Assembly (NCBI GenBank): GCA_009377575.1
Contig: WHTU01000010.1
Span: forward strand, 1-64,000
DNA: 64,000 nt
Source of the DNA: Nitrososphaeraceae archaeon
GTDB lineage: Archaea > Thermoproteota > Nitrososphaeria > Nitrososphaerales > Nitrososphaeraceae
Direction of reading: 5' to 3'
Shown here: positions 8,544 to 17,100 of the stretch, one piece after another
Position numbering within the stretch: position 1 is the first letter of the stretch
How the letters are laid out: each line of letters opens with the position of its first letter
Position numbers and translations under genes: made by a program
Notes under the pieces: generated by a model
Database searches by the model: none
Seen by the model: the letters and a program-made list of their open reading frames with translations, nothing else
Told to the model about the DNA's origin: nothing

Positions 8544-9278
8544 TCACTTCCCTTTATTATTGAAATCAGTTCTTGCAATCTCGTCTTTCAGATCGGACCA
8601 TTGTTCAGATTGGTGGACACGCCATTTCTCATAACAAACAACATTCTCTAAATTCAATCTCCGTAGCCAACCAGAACGTTCCAGGTCAGGTGTATTTTCA
8701 AACTCACTTACATAACCTAGACATAGATAAGCAACGGGTGAAACGTAATCAGGGATCTCAAGGATTTCTCGGATTTTACAATTTGAGATGATACTTACCC
8801 ATCCCATGCCCAAACCCTCCGCACGAGCTGCTAGCCAGAGGTTTTGGATGGCACAACAAACGCTGTATACTCCCGTCTCCGAAATAGACGTTCTGCCAAG
8901 CACAAAAGGACCAAACTTGTTTGGATCATACGTAATACAAATGTTTAATGAAGATTCCAAAATCCCTTCAAGCTTTAGAGATGTGTACTTACGTTGCCTT
9001 TCTTGATCTGATTCAAGCATCTTGACAGATTTCTGGAATTCCTCTATGAATGAGTGTTTTATCCTTTCTCTTATCTTCATATCGCTAATTAGAATAAAGT
9101 CCCATGGCTGAGAGAATCCCACAGACGGAGCGTGATGAGCAGCATTAAGAATCCTAGCCAAAACGCTCCCCGGTATTTTCTCTTCCAGAAATTTGGTCCT
9201 AACATCCCTACGAGAAAAGATCGCTTTATACACCGCATCTTTTTCATACTGAACAAAGGAGTTCTGAGAAGTGTTCAA
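8544..9278 (-). CDS. bluB: 5,6-dimethylbenzimidazole synthase BluB (nitroreductase fold)
   Basis: 244 residues. BluB breaks down reduced FMN with oxygen to give 5,6-dimethylbenzimidazole, the lower ligand of cobalamin. Family marks seen here are SRRDVR near residue 23, AAHHAPSVGFSQPWDFIL (about 46-63), the SLKLEGI segment, LGRTSI, and CAIQNLWLAARAEGLGMGWVS (about 140-161). The SVGFSQPWDF loop separates BluB from ordinary nitroreductases, which lack the first arginine-rich signature. The gene is single; a 137-base gap with TATA-like sequences separates it from the tRNA-Val gene on the other strand. Confidence 0.88.
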   Translation of the reverse strand: MNTSQNSFVQYEKDAVYKAIFSRRDVRTKFLEEKIPGSVLARILNAAHHAPSVGFSQPWDFILISDMKIRERIKHSFIEEFQKSVKMLESDQERQRKYTSLKLEGILESSLNICITYDPNKFGPFVLGRTSISETGVYSVCCAIQNLWLAARAEGLGMGWVSIISNCKIREILEIPDYVSPVAYLCLGYVSEFENTPDLERSGWLRRLNLENVVCYEKWRVHQSEQWSDLKDEIARTDFNNKGK

Positions 9279-9380
9279 TACGTTTTGATCAATCTTAGCA
9301 ACAGCCAGCGAGATTTATACTGTTAGTACAAGGCATGCTCTTTGCTGCCTCAAAATGATATCCTTAGCACTTCTGAGAAC

Positions 9381-9388
9381 ATATATTT
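9381..9388 (+). promoter_or_regulatory. TATA box of the tRNA-Val gene
   Basis: The sequence atatattt begins 35 bases before the mature tRNA 5' end, which allows a short 5' leader. Confidence 0.5.
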
Positions 9389-9415
9389 AGGCCAGGACAC
9401 GAGAACATTCTAAGA

Positions 9416-9490
9416 GGGCCGGTGGTCCAGCCTGGTTAAGATACCGCCTTGACATGGCGGGGGTCGTTGGTTCGAATCCGACCCGGCCCA
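9416..9490 (+). tRNA. tRNA-Val (GAC anticodon)
   Basis: A complete cloverleaf can be drawn. The acceptor stem is gggccgg paired with ccggccc, with A as discriminator at 9490. The anticodon arm is ccgcc-ttgacat-ggcgg with anticodon gac, which reads GUC and GUU valine codons. The T arm is gttgg-ttcgaat-ccgac. A five-base variable loop is present and no intron is seen. CCA is not encoded (the sequence continues with atttactggg). It stands between bluB and the HTH/zinc gene, both on the other strand. Confidence 0.95.
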
Positions 9491-9533
9491 ATTTACTGGG
9501 TAAGTCTTATCCTGACACCAGATCGATCTCTTT

Positions 9534-10379
9534 TCAATAGCCACCACCTGAATTCTTCTCGCTTTGACACACGTGACATAGCGCCTTCCCGTGATACCTG
9601 TTCACCAACTCTCTGCCTAGCGGTAGTTTGTCGTGTACAATCACATCTATGTGTGTGTTATTACAATTGCCACACCTTAGTCTCCTAAATCCCCTTGGAA
9701 GTCTCCGATCTGGATCGAGAAGAGATAGTTCCATTTTATTTTGAACTTCTTCCTCAATGTATAGAGCTAAGAGTTCTGATATCTCATTTTTCGTTAGGTA
9801 ACCTCTCTGGCGAGAGCGATCAATTAGTGTTTTGATATTGATGTTCTTAACCGGCTCCTTTTCATAACCCTTCTGAATCACGTTGAGCATTATCTGCTCC
9901 AGAAGTTCATCATTATCCCTTTCGCTTAGCTCAATAAATCTTCGATATTCGATTTCGACAGCCTCAGGGTGAAAACCATGTTCAGCTAGAATATCAATCG
10001 GTTTTTTTCCGGACTTGAATTCCCTATAAAGAATCATGAGACCTTCTGAATCCAGCTGTGGAATATCTATCAAATAGTCGCTTAGCCCAGTACTTTTTCT
10101 TAATTTTATCTTCTGTAGTGCCATAGAGCTTCGATCTCCCTGTTCTTCTTCCGGATCAAAAAGCATCATTTCGCTCTGCTTTTTTGACTCATGTGTAGTA
10201 CTTCTGCTTACTATTGATCCTGCTCTTGATTTTAGCAGACTTTTTTCCTTCCATACATTTTCTACACTAGTGTTTAATCTCAAGGCGATATCCCTTGGCG
10301 TCAAATTCCCATCTGAAACTAGTCGCCATATCTGCTGCCGTTTACTTTCTGGTTTGTTAGATGTGTTAGTATGGATCAA
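9534..10379 (-). CDS. Hypothetical HTH and zinc-finger protein
   Basis: 281 residues, family not recognised. The N-terminus (about 14-50) looks like a helix-turn-helix: IWRLVSDGNLTPRDIALRLN followed by SVENVWKEKSLLKS. The middle is helical and charged, with DILAEHGFHPEAVEIEYRRF resembling a second small helical DNA-binding unit. The C-terminus carries CGNC and CHVC about 40 residues apart, a likely zinc site. The combination suggests a DNA- or RNA-binding regulator. The 5' flank is a long gene-free region of about 790 bases that may carry its control elements. Confidence 0.6.
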   Translation of the reverse strand: MIHTNTSNKPESKRQQIWRLVSDGNLTPRDIALRLNTSVENVWKEKSLLKSRAGSIVSRSTTHESKKQSEMMLFDPEEEQGDRSSMALQKIKLRKSTGLSDYLIDIPQLDSEGLMILYREFKSGKKPIDILAEHGFHPEAVEIEYRRFIELSERDNDELLEQIMLNVIQKGYEKEPVKNINIKTLIDRSRQRGYLTKNEISELLALYIEEEVQNKMELSLLDPDRRLPRGFRRLRCGNCNNTHIDVIVHDKLPLGRELVNRYHGKALCHVCQSEKNSGGGY

Positions 10380-11167
10380 GATATAGTACAGTAAGTAATC
10401 ATGTTAATAAGGTATTAATCGGCACCAGGATAGAGTAGATCCCTAAGTATCTAAGCTATCAATAAGCTACCAACTAACTTACCGTAGTAAGTATGTATGC
10501 TAATTTCAAATACATATGGCATTTGAATGAGGCAATCTAAATAGCTCATGTTCATCGAATCGGCTAACTTATTTTTTAGTCTTCGTTGATGCCTTTACAA
10601 TCTGTGAAAGTTTAGATGCTGAAGTGCTTAACGATTGTCACTCATTTATTATATCATTGCCGATGTATATCGGATACAACTATAAATCATTGTATTAGCC
10701 AAGGTCATCATAAACCAGAGCTTTCACGTACACCGGTAGATCGGGTGTAGTATTATGTTTATCAGTCTTGACAAGATGTGATTCTGAGATTGACATATCA
10801 AGGCTCTCTTAGTTGTATGTTAGTGATGACTGATAAATTTTATTTCAGAGATTAGGGGCTATTTACTCTTCTGTACAATCTGTTCTATGTACAGTCCTGC
10901 ACATACTACGCCTCAGGACTTTACTTTTGACTGAGGATGCACCGGAAATAATGTATACGGCAGCTTGCTTGACATCTCTGTTTTTGCTATTTTTTCTATA
11001 TGTCGAGTTTTGAAAGCCCCTTTTTTTAATACCAAATACATGAATAAGAGGTCAGTCGCTCAATTTCTAAGAATTTTATATGTACCTCTATTCATTTCCT
11101 TTGGGAATCTCTCAAAGGCTAACTTAAAATCCTAACTGTAACGCATCTTCACTAACTTCTATACCAC
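10380..11167. other. Gene-free region of about 790 bases
   Basis: No convincing reading frame on either strand. Small symmetrical elements occur, such as acttaccgtagtaagt (10477-10492) and tgtacaatctgttctatgtaca (10872-10893, arms tgtaca). A T7 run at 11022-11028 could be a terminator. A structured RNA or a multi-site promoter region is possible but unproven. Confidence 0.3.
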
Positions 11168-11623
11168 CTATTCTAATTCAATTCTCACCTTGTTTATCAA
11201 GTCCTCAGCTGAAATTGGCTTCGTTATAAAACACCCAATACTCCGTATTGAGTGGATTTCTCTCAATGCTCGATAATTTATCTCACCTGCAGTCATGAAA
11301 CAGATTCGCAAGTTCAGATCCATTTCTAGAAGCCTTCTGCTTATTTCAAATCCATCCATGCCTGGCATATTGATATCAATAAGCAACAAATCGTAGCGGC
11401 CTGGTTCGAAGTCAGACAGGAATTGCTCAGGACTATTAGAAGTATACACCCTGAATCGCAACGCTATATTGTGTTTCGAAATAAGATCTGATTCCAGTAT
11501 CGTTTTGAAAGTAGTTGTGATATCTCTATCGTCATCAAGGATTACTATTGTCTTAAATCCGTTATCAGATCTGATCTTTGTGATGTCTTGTTTAACTTTC
11601 TGTGTCATTCCAAAATTATCCAA
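11168..11623 (-). CDS. Receiver-only response regulator (CheY-like)
   Basis: 151 residues that form one receiver domain and nothing else. The acidic pocket is Asp30-Asp32 (VILDDDRD), the phosphoacceptor is Asp83 in LLLIDINMPGMDG, the switch threonine is Thr111 (FMTAGE) and the conserved lysine is Lys135 (ITKPIS). There is no output domain, so it must act through protein contacts or as a phosphate relay. Start is TTG; an ATG five codons later (MTQKV) is an alternative. No histidine kinase gene lies in the window. It is a close relative of the receiver encoded divergently at 11944-12651. Confidence 0.85.
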   Translation of the reverse strand: MDNFGMTQKVKQDITKIRSDNGFKTIVILDDDRDITTTFKTILESDLISKHNIALRFRVYTSNSPEQFLSDFEPGRYDLLLIDINMPGMDGFEISRRLLEMDLNLRICFMTAGEINYRALREIHSIRSIGCFITKPISAEDLINKVRIELE

Positions 11624-11635
11624 CTTACTACTTCA

Positions 11636-11746
11636 CTAGGACTTCATAACTTCTACGCGGTTAGCCTCAAAAGTTCCATTTTGTTCAAAAGTCATCTCTC
11701 CCCTGTAAATTACATTCAAATATGACTGGAAATCAATATTATCCAT
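11636..11746 (-). CDS. Small hypothetical protein, 36 aa
   Basis: An ATG frame of 36 codons ending 12 bases before the response regulator start, on the same strand. The predicted peptide has balanced composition (MDNIDFQSYLNVIYRGEMTF, then EQNGTFEANRVEVMKS). Its position and spacing suggest a short leader gene cotranscribed with the regulator. I do not recognise the peptide. Confidence 0.4.
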   Translation of the reverse strand: MDNIDFQSYLNVIYRGEMTFEQNGTFEANRVEVMKS

Positions 11747-11943
11747 AATACGACTATAGCCCTTCAGTTTATTTACTGTCAAGCAGTCTATTTATTGATT
11801 CTTAAGGAAAGAACCTTAGAATACAAGGGCAGTGCTTATTAAATTACAATCCAAGCGTCAAATTATTATTTGTAATAGTGGGTACTAATGAATCTGCATC
11901 ACCATTAAGCAAGCTGTAAGAGGAGAGACGAGAATACAGTACT

Positions 11944-12651
11944 ATGCGATTTTCCCGACTATTGTCCGATTTATGGCTGAGGGTATGTAGTGACACTCAT
12001 GAGAAAGTCGAATCAGAACAAGACGTTGGGATGAGAACGCTCATTTTCACGACAGCTCTAGCGCCAAGTGGAATTTCAGTATATAGGGAACTAAACCAGG
12101 CCCAATACGATAAAGCTATAACGGATAAGCACATTCGGAGTTTGGCACATGATACAGGTCTAATTAGTCGGGAAGCATTAATTGAAACAGGAGGGCCATC
12201 TGCAGTCACAAAGGCCACCAAGGTCATGATGACGAGTCCAATCAAGAATAAGAATATGGACAAGTTAAGGAGAATAATGATAGTCGATGACGAGCAGGAT
12301 GTCACCTTCTTATTCAAGATAATATTGGAAGGTATGCATCAAGACCTATCTTTCTGCTGCAAAGTAGATTCTTTTAACGATTCATTAGTTGCGTTGGAAA
12401 ATTACAGAGAGGGTCTTTACGATCTGATAATTATAGACGTAGTGATGCCCAAAATGGATGGATTTATGTTATACAAGGAAATAAGAAAAAAAGATAAAAA
12501 AGTGAAAGTTTGCTTCCTGACCGCGGGTGAGATGTACTATGAGGAGTACAGAAAACATGTATTTCCTGAAATTTCCGCAGATAGGATTATACGGAAGCCG
12601 ATCTCTAATGACGATTTGGTTAGAAAAGTAAATGGGTACTTTGAAATCTGA
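11944..12651 (+). CDS. Response regulator, C-terminal receiver domain
   Basis: The frame is 235 codons long. Residues 107-233 are a receiver domain: IMIVDDEQD (Asp115-Asp116), LIIIDVVMPKMDG with phosphoacceptor Asp165, FLTAGE with the switch threonine, and RKPISNDDL with the conserved lysine. The first 94 residues match nothing I know and have a different composition. An ATG at 12226 would give a plain 141-residue receiver like the divergent neighbour, and that may be the true start. Sequence similarity around TAGE and KPIS to the gene at 11168-11623 marks the two as paralogues. The 320 bases between them must hold both promoters. Confidence 0.75.
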   Translation: MRFSRLLSDLWLRVCSDTHEKVESEQDVGMRTLIFTTALAPSGISVYRELNQAQYDKAITDKHIRSLAHDTGLISREALIETGGPSAVTKATKVMMTSPIKNKNMDKLRRIMIVDDEQDVTFLFKIILEGMHQDLSFCCKVDSFNDSLVALENYREGLYDLIIIDVVMPKMDGFMLYKEIRKKDKKVKVCFLTAGEMYYEEYRKHVFPEISADRIIRKPISNDDLVRKVNGYFEI

Positions 12652-13349
12652 TATTTGTTACTTAACTACAATGTGTTATTAAGATGAAAGCGGATCTAAG
12701 AAGAATTGTAAATGATGGTCTGAGCATTAAAGAAAGTTCGTTAGACGATTCCAATATGGCTTCCTCAGTTGTAAGGTTAGGTAAACGCAAAGCAAATACC
12801 AAGGTCTCATCATTGTTGTGTTATTGACTGCAAATTACTCATCAGACATATGAACTCTTGTTAGATTGTTAGGATAGATGTGATGTGAAAGATCCTGTCT
12901 AGTTCGTATCCCCTTTAATTGCTTTTGAATCACACCTACGATTGCTAATTTCAGAATCATTCCCTTGGAGACTAACCGTGAATCCCCGTAGTGCGATGAT
13001 CATTGATATTTCAGTAGACATGTGGGATCATTGGTACTCCGGATTAATTCGCTCGTAACGAGTATGCAGTGTCTTGAGTACGTTAGTACGATAGCCTGTA
13101 AATAGTAACACATGCATTGTCCGTTCGTTGCGTTACCTTGCCTGAGTCTATCCATTTAATAGATTCCCCGACATTCTTTTGTCCATGCCATTACCGCAAC
13201 GCCTAAATTACTATTTGAATTTACCTGAAAATCCGTTACACCACGATGTAATTGAGCTTGGACAAGTGATACGGTTCTGTCAAGGTGTTTATGGAAGAAG
13301 ATGTTTTCTGCGGACCTCAAGTTTTTGCAGACCTCAAAGAAGTGTTATT
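12652..13349. other. Gap of about 700 bases with two very small open frames
   Basis: A 47-codon ATG frame at 12684-12827 (+) begins MKADLRRIVNDGLSIKESSL and follows the response regulator by 32 bases; it could be a remnant of a helical domain. A 26-codon GTG frame at 12978-13058 (+) reads naturally (AMIIDISVDMWDHWYSGLI) but is too short to trust. Nothing else is visible. Confidence 0.3.
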
Positions 13350-14105
13350 CTATTCAAGGTTGGTTTCTGAGGTTCCGCTGTCAACAGCCACCTTCGATGA
13401 TTCCTCACTAAAATCCTCGAGATATATTTCCATATATCTTTTCAATCTCTCCCAGGATTTCCGTACATCTTCGTCTGCTGGTTTCTTGATAGCATATTTT
13501 CCTGCAAAAGGGATTTCCTCGATCTCATTGGATCTCAACGTTTGAAGACTTTGAAAATTCAGATTTCTGGGTGTATCCTCGGCTAAATCATTGTCTGGAC
13601 CTCCTCGTAGTTTATCGGGAGGGGTTAGCAACGAATCCTCACCGGCAATTGGTTCAGTATCATTCAAGTACCACCTTCTGACCTCCTTTTCAACGCTCTG
13701 TGCTTCCGCAGATGAAACTCCTGTTAAATCCTTAATCTCAAGCCAGAGGTTCTCAGGCAAATCTCTCTTGAATTTTTTGTAAAACTCGTTCCATAATGAT
13801 ACTCTTAGTACTGACTCGCGAAGCGACTGTTTTCGGTGGTCTTCATCTCGTGGGTATAGAATATCTTCACCATTTTTTGTGACTCTAAATTTTCCTCTTC
13901 CCTCAAGTAGTCCATAGCTAATTAGACTATTTATTCTCCTGTAAAAACCTCCACTTGTAGGTGTTTTGTATCCAAGCAAGAGAGCAAGATCATTTGCGTG
14001 AATCTGACGATCTACGCTTTTAACATTATCATATATCTTCTTGATGTCGTTGAAGGCCCCTGAAGTGAATCTTACCTCAGGAATTTCATATGAACCAATT
14101 CGCAA
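13350..14105 (-). CDS. Hypothetical protein with N-terminal winged-helix-like domain
   Basis: 251 residues. Residues 15-90 look like a winged helix: DIKKIYDNVKSVDRQIHAND, then LALLLGYKTPTSGGFYRRIN, then SLISYGLLEGRGKFRVTKNG, the usual helix-helix-wing order seen in thaumarchaeal DNA-binding proteins. Residues 90-140 form another helical block and the remainder is acidic and low in hydrophobic residues, so probably flexible, with a final helix (RKSWERLKRYMEIYLEDF). It may be a chromatin or transcription protein. It has no cotranscribed partner; the aminotransferase downstream is 245 bases away. Confidence 0.6.
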   Translation of the reverse strand: MRIGSYEIPEVRFTSGAFNDIKKIYDNVKSVDRQIHANDLALLLGYKTPTSGGFYRRINSLISYGLLEGRGKFRVTKNGEDILYPRDEDHRKQSLRESVLRVSLWNEFYKKFKRDLPENLWLEIKDLTGVSSAEAQSVEKEVRRWYLNDTEPIAGEDSLLTPPDKLRGGPDNDLAEDTPRNLNFQSLQTLRSNEIEEIPFAGKYAIKKPADEDVRKSWERLKRYMEIYLEDFSEESSKVAVDSGTSETNLE

Positions 14106-14349
14106 TTTGTTTGATTATCTTTCCATTTATCGTTATTAAATTTGCGTTATTGCTGATTACAAGCCATACTAACCGAACAGCCAATCTTTTTTCTAGTTAC
14201 TCTCTTTGATCCTATGTCCCTTGATCTAGGTCCATGTTGTTAAAAGCATTCAGTCCATATGCAAAAAAGGGACAACAGTAGTAAATGTAGTTGAAAATAC
14301 GAATTGAGTATTTACGAGGGGATGGCTTGTTCTGGCTGTCTACGTCGAA

Positions 14350-15492
14350 TCATGCTTGATAGGTCTTCAAAGCCGAAATCAGTTTATCAATGTCGCTTTC
14401 GTCATTGTAGAAGTGAGGCGATACCCTGATACCTCCACCCCGCGCAGACACTATTATTCGCTTTTTTCCTAGATACGCGACCAAATGTTCAGGAGACCTG
14501 CTCTTAAATACAATGATGGCAGATCTGTGTATGTTTGAGAGGGGAGAAAGGATCTGAATTTTCAATTCAGCAAGCCTGTCGATTAGATACTGTGTAAGAT
14601 AACGTATTCTTTCTTCAATCCGAAGAATGTTAATCTTGGAGATATACGCGATTGCTGCCTTTAGAGCAATGATATTTGGAAAGTGGGGCGTGCTGAGCTC
14701 AAATTTCGAAGCGTTCTTGGACATCCTGATTTTCATGTTATCAAAATGCTCTCTATCCTCCTGTCCAAATTGACTGAAGAATGGGGGATTCAGTCCAGAT
14801 TCATCGTCTAGCAATTTACTCTGAACGTAAAGTGTTCCTATTCCAAAGGATGAAAGCAGCCATTTGTGGCCATTAGCCACTGTAAAACCAACCCCAAATT
14901 TATCAACATCGAAGTTCAATGCTCCGATTGACTGGGTTGCATTGACCACTAGGTAGAGATTCTCCTCACCACAAATCTTGCTTAATGTCTCCAAGTCTTG
15001 CTTGAATCCTGTTGAATATTGAACGTGGCTAGTGATGATCGTTCGAGTTCTTCTTCTTATGGCCTTCCGGATCCGCTCGATGGGTACCATCCCATTCAGA
15101 GATGGAACTATTGTCATATCTGCTCCCCTATTGATCCATGGTAGGTTTGAAGATGGGAACTCCAAATCGTTTGATATCGCATGGCCACGGTGCGCAAGCA
15201 TATGAGCTATAATATTCATCCCCTCGCTTGTTGAGTGAGTGAACGCGATTTCTTCGGAACGAGCCCCAATGAAGTCTGCGTACATCCTACGAGCTTCTTC
15301 AATTAAATCAATCCATTTCTGCCAGCGTGTTCCCCCATAGATCATGTTATCCTTGTAAAATCTCGCCACTGCGTTTTGAACTTGCCTTGGGATTGGAGAG
15401 ATCGCAGCATTTGCCAAATATGAAAACTTTTTAGTGACTGGAAAGTCTTCTCGTAGTCTTTCCCAGGATGATGATTTCAATTCGGCGCTCAT
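14350..15492 (-). CDS. Class V aminotransferase family protein (cysteine desulfurase-like PLP enzyme)
   Basis: 380 residues with fold type I PLP features: YLANAAISPIP at 25-35, THSTSEGMNIIAHML (about 84-98) for phosphate binding, the ring-stacking region SHVQYSTGF, NATQSIGALNFDVD for the PLP nitrogen contact, and the Schiff-base lysine in ANGHKWLLSSFGIG (about 205-218). The family includes cysteine desulfurases, isopenicillin N epimerases and kynureninase-like enzymes. The long cysteine-bearing active loop of desulfurases is not evident, so an aminotransferase or epimerase-like reaction is as likely. It is a stand-alone gene. Confidence 0.8.
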   Translation of the reverse strand: MSAELKSSSWERLREDFPVTKKFSYLANAAISPIPRQVQNAVARFYKDNMIYGGTRWQKWIDLIEEARRMYADFIGARSEEIAFTHSTSEGMNIIAHMLAHRGHAISNDLEFPSSNLPWINRGADMTIVPSLNGMVPIERIRKAIRRRTRTIITSHVQYSTGFKQDLETLSKICGEENLYLVVNATQSIGALNFDVDKFGVGFTVANGHKWLLSSFGIGTLYVQSKLLDDESGLNPPFFSQFGQEDREHFDNMKIRMSKNASKFELSTPHFPNIIALKAAIAYISKINILRIEERIRYLTQYLIDRLAELKIQILSPLSNIHRSAIIVFKSRSPEHLVAYLGKKRIIVSARGGGIRVSPHFYNDESDIDKLISALKTYQA

Positions 15493-15606
15493 TCTTTACA
15501 TTATAGGATTATATGATTTTCCTATTTGACGATTGAAAGACCTTATCTCACCTAGCCAAAGCTAATTTTATGTCTACAAAAAAAAGGATAAGGAAATTCT
15601 TGCTCC
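15493..15606. promoter_or_regulatory. Divergent promoter region
   Basis: This short AT-rich region separates the aminotransferase gene (minus) from a small plus-strand frame and holds TATA-like sequences in both directions (for example aattttatg at 15564-15572). Confidence 0.3.
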
Positions 15607-15714
15607 ATGACAGCGAATGCAGATGCACATAGATATTGTATTCTGAACAAACTCGAGTTCAGCTGGTCTATAGACGCAAGCACAGGAAATCTAAATGATA
15701 CAGGGAAGATGTGA
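15607..15714 (+). CDS. Small hypothetical protein, 35 aa
   Basis: An ATG frame of 35 codons with a protein-like composition (MTANADAHRYCILNKLEFSW, then SIDASTGNLNDTGKM). A TATA-like aattttatg lies about 40 bases upstream. It is not recognised. The remaining bases up to 16013 show no other gene. Confidence 0.35.
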   Translation: MTANADAHRYCILNKLEFSWSIDASTGNLNDTGKM

Positions 15715-16013
15715 TCACACACTTTCTGGTGACACACATCTCAAAATCTATGAGGTTTAGGAGAACTGCGTGAGTACTTATGATCCAAGTCCAAACCCGC
15801 CGAGTACATTTAACGTTGATATCTTGGTATTTTGAGAAAAAGTCAACGGATTTAGTTTCATAAACCATTTCTCCTACAGTCTAATGCCTTATCCCCCCAT
15901 TGAAGGGGCTAGTATTGATCGAGACAAGGGCGACTGCGATTCTACAGACAGAATTTAGTGGCTGATTTCTCCGGCAGTATAAATATCAGCGATACGAATC
16001 TATAGTCTTAAGT

Positions 16014-16031
16014 CTATATAGAAGTATATAG
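16014..16031. promoter_or_regulatory. AT-rich inverted repeat before pstC, possible phosphate-regulator site
   Basis: ctatata (16014-16020) and tatatag (16025-16031) form a perfect 7-base inverted repeat about 100 bases before pstC. Similar sequences lie before pstB (18153-18169) and the AbrB-PhoU gene (19905-19929). It may be a regulator site or simply a TATA-rich promoter. Confidence 0.35.
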
Positions 16032-16128
16032 GCAAACGTCGATCTCCATGTTAACTATAAGATATCATGATATACGGCTCAATAGCCTCGATAATAAAGG
16101 GGTCTGACGATATCTGAAACCTAACCTG

Positions 16129-17100
16129 ATTACCAAAAAGGAACTCGCTTCAACTTTTCTCAAAGGTAAGAGACGCGGTGATAAGATATTTCATGGGACA
16201 GTTATTGCTGCATCTGGTTATAGTGCTCTTATGCTAATCCTCGTCGCGTTTGCGGTAGGCGAAGGAGCCCTTCCGATATTCTCCGCTGAAGGCTTTCAAT
16301 TTGTCATAAGAACTGATTGGAACGCTGTGTATGGGCGTGAGTCATTTGGTGCGTTGCCATATATCATAGGTACATTGCTTAGCTCCGCCATTGCGATGGC
16401 TATCGGCGTTCCAATAAGTCTAGGGATAGCCATTTTTGTCACAGAGATGGCTTCTCATAGGATTAGTACTCCCCTATCATTCGTCGTTGAGTTACTCGCT
16501 GCTGTGCCCAGCATCATATATGGCCTTTGGGCGTTGTTTGTATTCCGATTCTGGGTAAGAGATCTTATCGAACGTCCTCTATACGAACACTTGAACTGGA
16601 TCCCATTTTTTGACAAGACTCCTTTTGGCTTAGATATCTTTACCGCAGGGATTGTACTTTCGATAATGATAATCCCAATTATTTCTTCGATAACAAGGGA
16701 GATACTGCTTGTTGTGCCTAATTCTCAGCGCGAGGCTGCGTACAGCCTCGGTGCAACTAGGTGGGGAACATTGAAAACGGCTATCTTTCCTTATGCAAAA
16801 TCCGGCATACTTGGTGCTTCATTTTTAGGATTGGGACGCGCGATAGGGGAAACTATTCTTGTCACAATGATAATAGGAAACGCGATCGGTCCGGCTGCAA
16901 TCCCAACCACTCTATTTTCACAAGGGCAGTCGCTAGCGAGTCTTATTGCAAATGAATTCAACGAAGCAGCTTCCGACTTACATCTTTCAGCGTTGATTGG
17001 GCTGGGCGCTATCTTGTTGTTGCTGTCTATGATCATAAACATTGGTGCAAGATTTATGGTTTCAAGGATGGTCAAAGTGGTTCCAGGGGGTAGAGAATAA
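16129..17100 (+). CDS. pstC: Phosphate ABC transporter permease PstC
   Basis: Inner-membrane subunit of the high-affinity phosphate importer. Six membrane segments are visible, with the PstC pattern GTLLSSAIAMAIGVPISLGI, AVPSIIYGLWA, and the ABC-contact loop VPNSQREAAYSLGATRWGTL followed by GLGRAIGETILVTMIIGNA. The first ATG in frame is at 16231, but it falls inside the first membrane helix. The frame stays open and coding-like back to 16108, giving TKKELASTFLKGKRRGDKIF ahead of the helix, and contains no ATG, GTG or TTG. ATT at 16129 (or CTG at 16126), about 30 bases after a TATA-like sequence, is the likely start. It overlaps pstA by one base (taatg). No pstS gene lies nearby. Confidence 0.88.
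   Translation: MTKKELASTFLKGKRRGDKIFHGTVIAASGYSALMLILVAFAVGEGALPIFSAEGFQFVIRTDWNAVYGRESFGALPYIIGTLLSSAIAMAIGVPISLGIAIFVTEMASHRISTPLSFVVELLAAVPSIIYGLWALFVFRFWVRDLIERPLYEHLNWIPFFDKTPFGLDIFTAGIVLSIMIIPIISSITREILLVVPNSQREAAYSLGATRWGTLKTAIFPYAKSGILGASFLGLGRAIGETILVTMIIGNAIGPAAIPTTLFSQGQSLASLIANEFNEAASDLHLSALIGLGAILLLLSMIINIGARFMVSRMVKVVPGGRE

Noticed and set aside
10860-10930. Hairpin-rich stretch considered as a riboswitch or small RNA
   Set aside because: Only short arms and no recognisable conserved core; not supportable from one sequence.
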